Below the pieces are notes generated by a model. The model did no database searches, had not been told where the DNA came from, and saw only the letters and a list, made by a program, of their open reading frames with translations. A program made the translations under genes and the position numbers. From an uncultured Erysipelotrichaceae bacterium (GTDB taxonomy: Bacteria; Bacillota_I; Bacilli_A; Erysipelotrichales; Erysipelotrichaceae), in contig CALBJM010000328.1 of assembly GCA_937893225.1 (NCBI GenBank), forward strand, positions 1 through 7,204: a stretch of 7,204 bases of DNA, given 5' to 3'. Positions within the stretch are counted from its first letter, which is position 1. Each line of letters begins with the position of its first letter. This document shows positions 5,457 through 7,204 of this stretch, piece by piece.

Positions 5457-7204
5457 ATGAAATTAAATATTGAAAAAGAAAAAAAGAGTATGAGACGAAA
5501 AACATGTGTTTTCTTTATCGTACTAATGATGATATCTTTGTTTTTTATGTATGCATTAAACCTCGTACAAGAAAAAGAAGCAAAGATGACTGCACGATAT
5601 ACTGCAGAAGATACAATTCGTAAAATAGAAACACAAATTGGAAGATATATGGAAAATTCTGATTTATTGAAAAATATGATATCTTCAGGTAAAACATTGA
5701 GTGATACGGAATTTTCTGAACTTGCTTCTGCAATGATCAAAAATAAAAAAGTCGTAGAAGCATATGAACTTGCTAAAGATGGCATCGTAGAACAAGTGTA
5801 TCCTATTGAAGGAAATGAAGAAGCATTTGGATTAGATATGCTGCATCTTCCAGAAAGAAAGACAGAAGCACAACTTGCAAAAGATACCAAAACGTATACG
5901 ATTGCTGGACCATATGAGTTGAAACAAGGTGGTATGGGTGCTTTGATATTTGATCCAATTTATTTAGATGATGCATTTTGGGGATTTTCAATAACGGTTA
6001 TAAATTGGGAAGAGTTTCTCAACGAATTGCAATTGGATACTCTGCATGAAGCTGGATATGATTTTGTAGTGTGGAAACAAGATGCTAGTGGAAAACGCAT
6101 TTCAATCTTGGAGGGCACTGACAAAGTTGGCAAAGATGCATTGACAGTAAAATGTAATGTTCCAAATGATGTATGGTATTTTGCAATAGCAAAGCATGGT
6201 GGATGGATATCGTTTCATGAAAAACTCCAGGGCGTACTAATAAGCTTTATCATAGCGATTCTTTCATCTATTTGGTATTGGCAAAAAAGTATGCGGCATC
6301 TGCAAGAAGAAGAGTATGCATATAATTTGAATGAAGCAGTTAAACAAGCGAATATGGCCAATGCGTCTAAGAGCCGTTTCTTATTTAACATGTCCCATGA
6401 CATTCGTACGCCAATGAATGCCATCATTGGCTATACAGACTTATTACAGGATCATTTAGATGACAAAGAAAAAGCAAAAGATTATATTACAAAAATACAA
6501 TCTGCAAATTCTATGTTGTTATCACTAGTTAACTACATATTAGAGATGGCACGCATAGAAAGTGGAAAAATAGAATTACGGCTTGAGAATGGAAATATTG
6601 AAAAACTATTTTCAACATTACAATCGGTCGTTGATCCACTTATGATGCAAAAGAATATTCAGGCAAATTGGAATTGTGATATTACGCATAAAGACATCGT
6701 TTGCGATATTACAAAAGTTAGAGAAATTTTATTAAATATCGTTAGTAATGCAATAAAATATACAAACGAAAATGGTAGCGTGACTATAGATTGCAAAGAG
6801 ATTGCTTGTGAAAAACAAGGATATGCAAAGTATCATTTCAAGATAGCAGATACGGGAATTGGTATGAGTGAAGCATACTTGCCACACATTTTTGAAGAAT
6901 TCTCTAGAGAACATACTACTACAGAGAGTCGTGTAGTTGGTGCAGGACTTGGATTACCTATTGTAAAGTCTCTGGTTGATCTTATGGATGGAACGATAGA
7001 AGTGAAAAGCAAAGTTAATAAAGGTACGACATTCATTGTTGATTTGGCATTTCCTTTAGCAGCCAAAGTTCAGGAAAGTCGACAAGTTGATTACTATGAT
7101 AAAAAGTATGAGCGTTTGATTGGTAAACGTGTGTTGTTAGTAGAAGATAATGCATTGAATACAGAAATTGCAAAGGAAATATTACAAAAAATCGGTCTTG
7201 TTGT
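5457..7204 (+). CDS. Hybrid sensor histidine kinase with CHASE-like sensor domain, 3'-truncated by the window
   Basis: The frame is open from ATG 5457 to the window end (582 whole codons) with no stop. It encodes a membrane-bound two-component sensor kinase. TM1 is about residues 17-36. The extracellular part, about 37-255, resembles a CHASE domain: VYPIEGNEEAFGLDM (114-128), AGPYELKQGGMGALIFDPIY (150-169), then FWGFSITVINWEEF. TM2 is about 259-275. A short charged linker without an obvious HAMP leads to HisKA with the H-box SHDIRTPMNA (phospho-acceptor His314). The ATPase domain shows the N-box NIVSNAIKY (Asn431), the G1 box DTGIGM (Asp465) and the G2 box GAGLGLPI (495-502). A receiver domain begins with VLLVEDN (559-565; acidic pair Glu563-Asp564); its phospho-acceptor Asp lies beyond the window. 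Such hybrids pass phosphate His to Asp and usually onward via an HPt domain. The start has AAAGG (5442-5446) 10 bases upstream; Met12 at 5490 is an alternative. It has its own promoter, so it is not obviously co-transcribed with the adhesin. Confidence 0.94.
   Translation, partial: MKLNIEKEKKSMRRKTCVFFIVLMMISLFFMYALNLVQEKEAKMTARYTAEDTIRKIETQIGRYMENSDLLKNMISSGKTLSDTEFSELASAMIKNKKVVEAYELAKDGIVEQVYPIEGNEEAFGLDMLHLPERKTEAQLAKDTKTYTIAGPYELKQGGMGALIFDPIYLDDAFWGFSITVINWEEFLNELQLDTLHEAGYDFVVWKQDASGKRISILEGTDKVGKDALTVKCNVPNDVWYFAIAKHGGWISFHEKLQGVLISFIIAILSSIWYWQKSMRHLQEEEYAYNLNEAVKQANMANASKSRFLFNMSHDIRTPMNAIIGYTDLLQDHLDDKEKAKDYITKIQSANSMLLSLVNYILEMARIESGKIELRLENGNIEKLFSTLQSVVDPLMMQKNIQANWNCDITHKDIVCDITKVREILLNIVSNAIKYTNENGSVTIDCKEIACEKQGYAKYHFKIADTGIGMSEAYLPHIFEEFSREHTTTESRVVGAGLGLPIVKSLVDLMDGTIEVKSKVNKGTTFIVDLAFPLAAKVQESRQVDYYDKKYERLIGKRVLLVEDNALNTEIAKEILQKIGLV

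Noticed and set aside
5342..5890. Minus-strand open frame of 182 residues across the end of the adhesin gene, the terminator and the kinase start
   Set aside because: It is antisense to two well-supported genes and crosses a terminator and a strong promoter. Its translation is low-complexity Ser/Phe/Ile-rich and shows no family features.
1..7204. Mobile elements, CRISPR arrays, tRNA or rRNA genes, riboswitches
   Set aside because: I saw no terminal repeats with a transposase, no regularly spaced repeats, no tRNA-like cloverleaf and no long structured leader. The intergenic gaps are only 93 and 67 bases.

Overview
The window comes from an AT-rich, low-GC Gram-positive (Firmicutes) chromosome. 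The signs are strong AGGAGG-like ribosome binding sites, U-tract terminators, AT-biased codon use and a sortase-type surface protein. A gut or oral member of the Erysipelotrichia/Clostridia is my best guess; that is inference from style, since no marker gene settles it. All genes lie on the + strand.

Layout: (1) 1-543 is the 3' part of a housekeeping purine gene, purC (SAICAR synthase, long ADE1-like form), closed by a clear Rho-independent terminator at 551-587. (2) 588-636 is a short intergenic control region with a perfect 12-bp palindrome. (3) 637-1005 is a small 122-residue, highly charged, probably cytoplasmic protein that I do not recognise. Its last 20 bases overlap the start of the next gene. 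(4) 986-5389 is a 1467-residue cell-surface protein with a signal peptide, an NlpC/P60-like cysteine peptidase domain, about ten consecutive CnaB/SpaA-type isopeptide domains (one carrying an EF-hand/TSP3-like calcium loop) and a non-canonical C-terminal sorting signal (IVNTSD, membrane helix, basic tail). A terminator follows at 5394-5420. (5) 5457-7204 is the start of a hybrid sensor histidine kinase (TM, CHASE-like extracellular sensor, TM, HisKA, HATPase, start of a receiver domain) that runs off the window. It has its own extended -10 promoter, whose -35 lies in the preceding terminator hairpin.

How they fit together: purC is an unrelated neighbour insulated by its terminator. The small protein and the surface protein look like a two-gene, translationally coupled unit, probably controlled from the palindrome-bearing intergenic region. 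The surface protein would be exported by Sec, anchored by a sortase outside this window, and act as a long protease-resistant stalk presenting a peptidase or amidase-like head. The kinase is a separate transcription unit; any regulatory link to the adhesin is speculation. The most unusual element is the unknown small protein coupled to a peptidase-headed, ten-domain isopeptide stalk.
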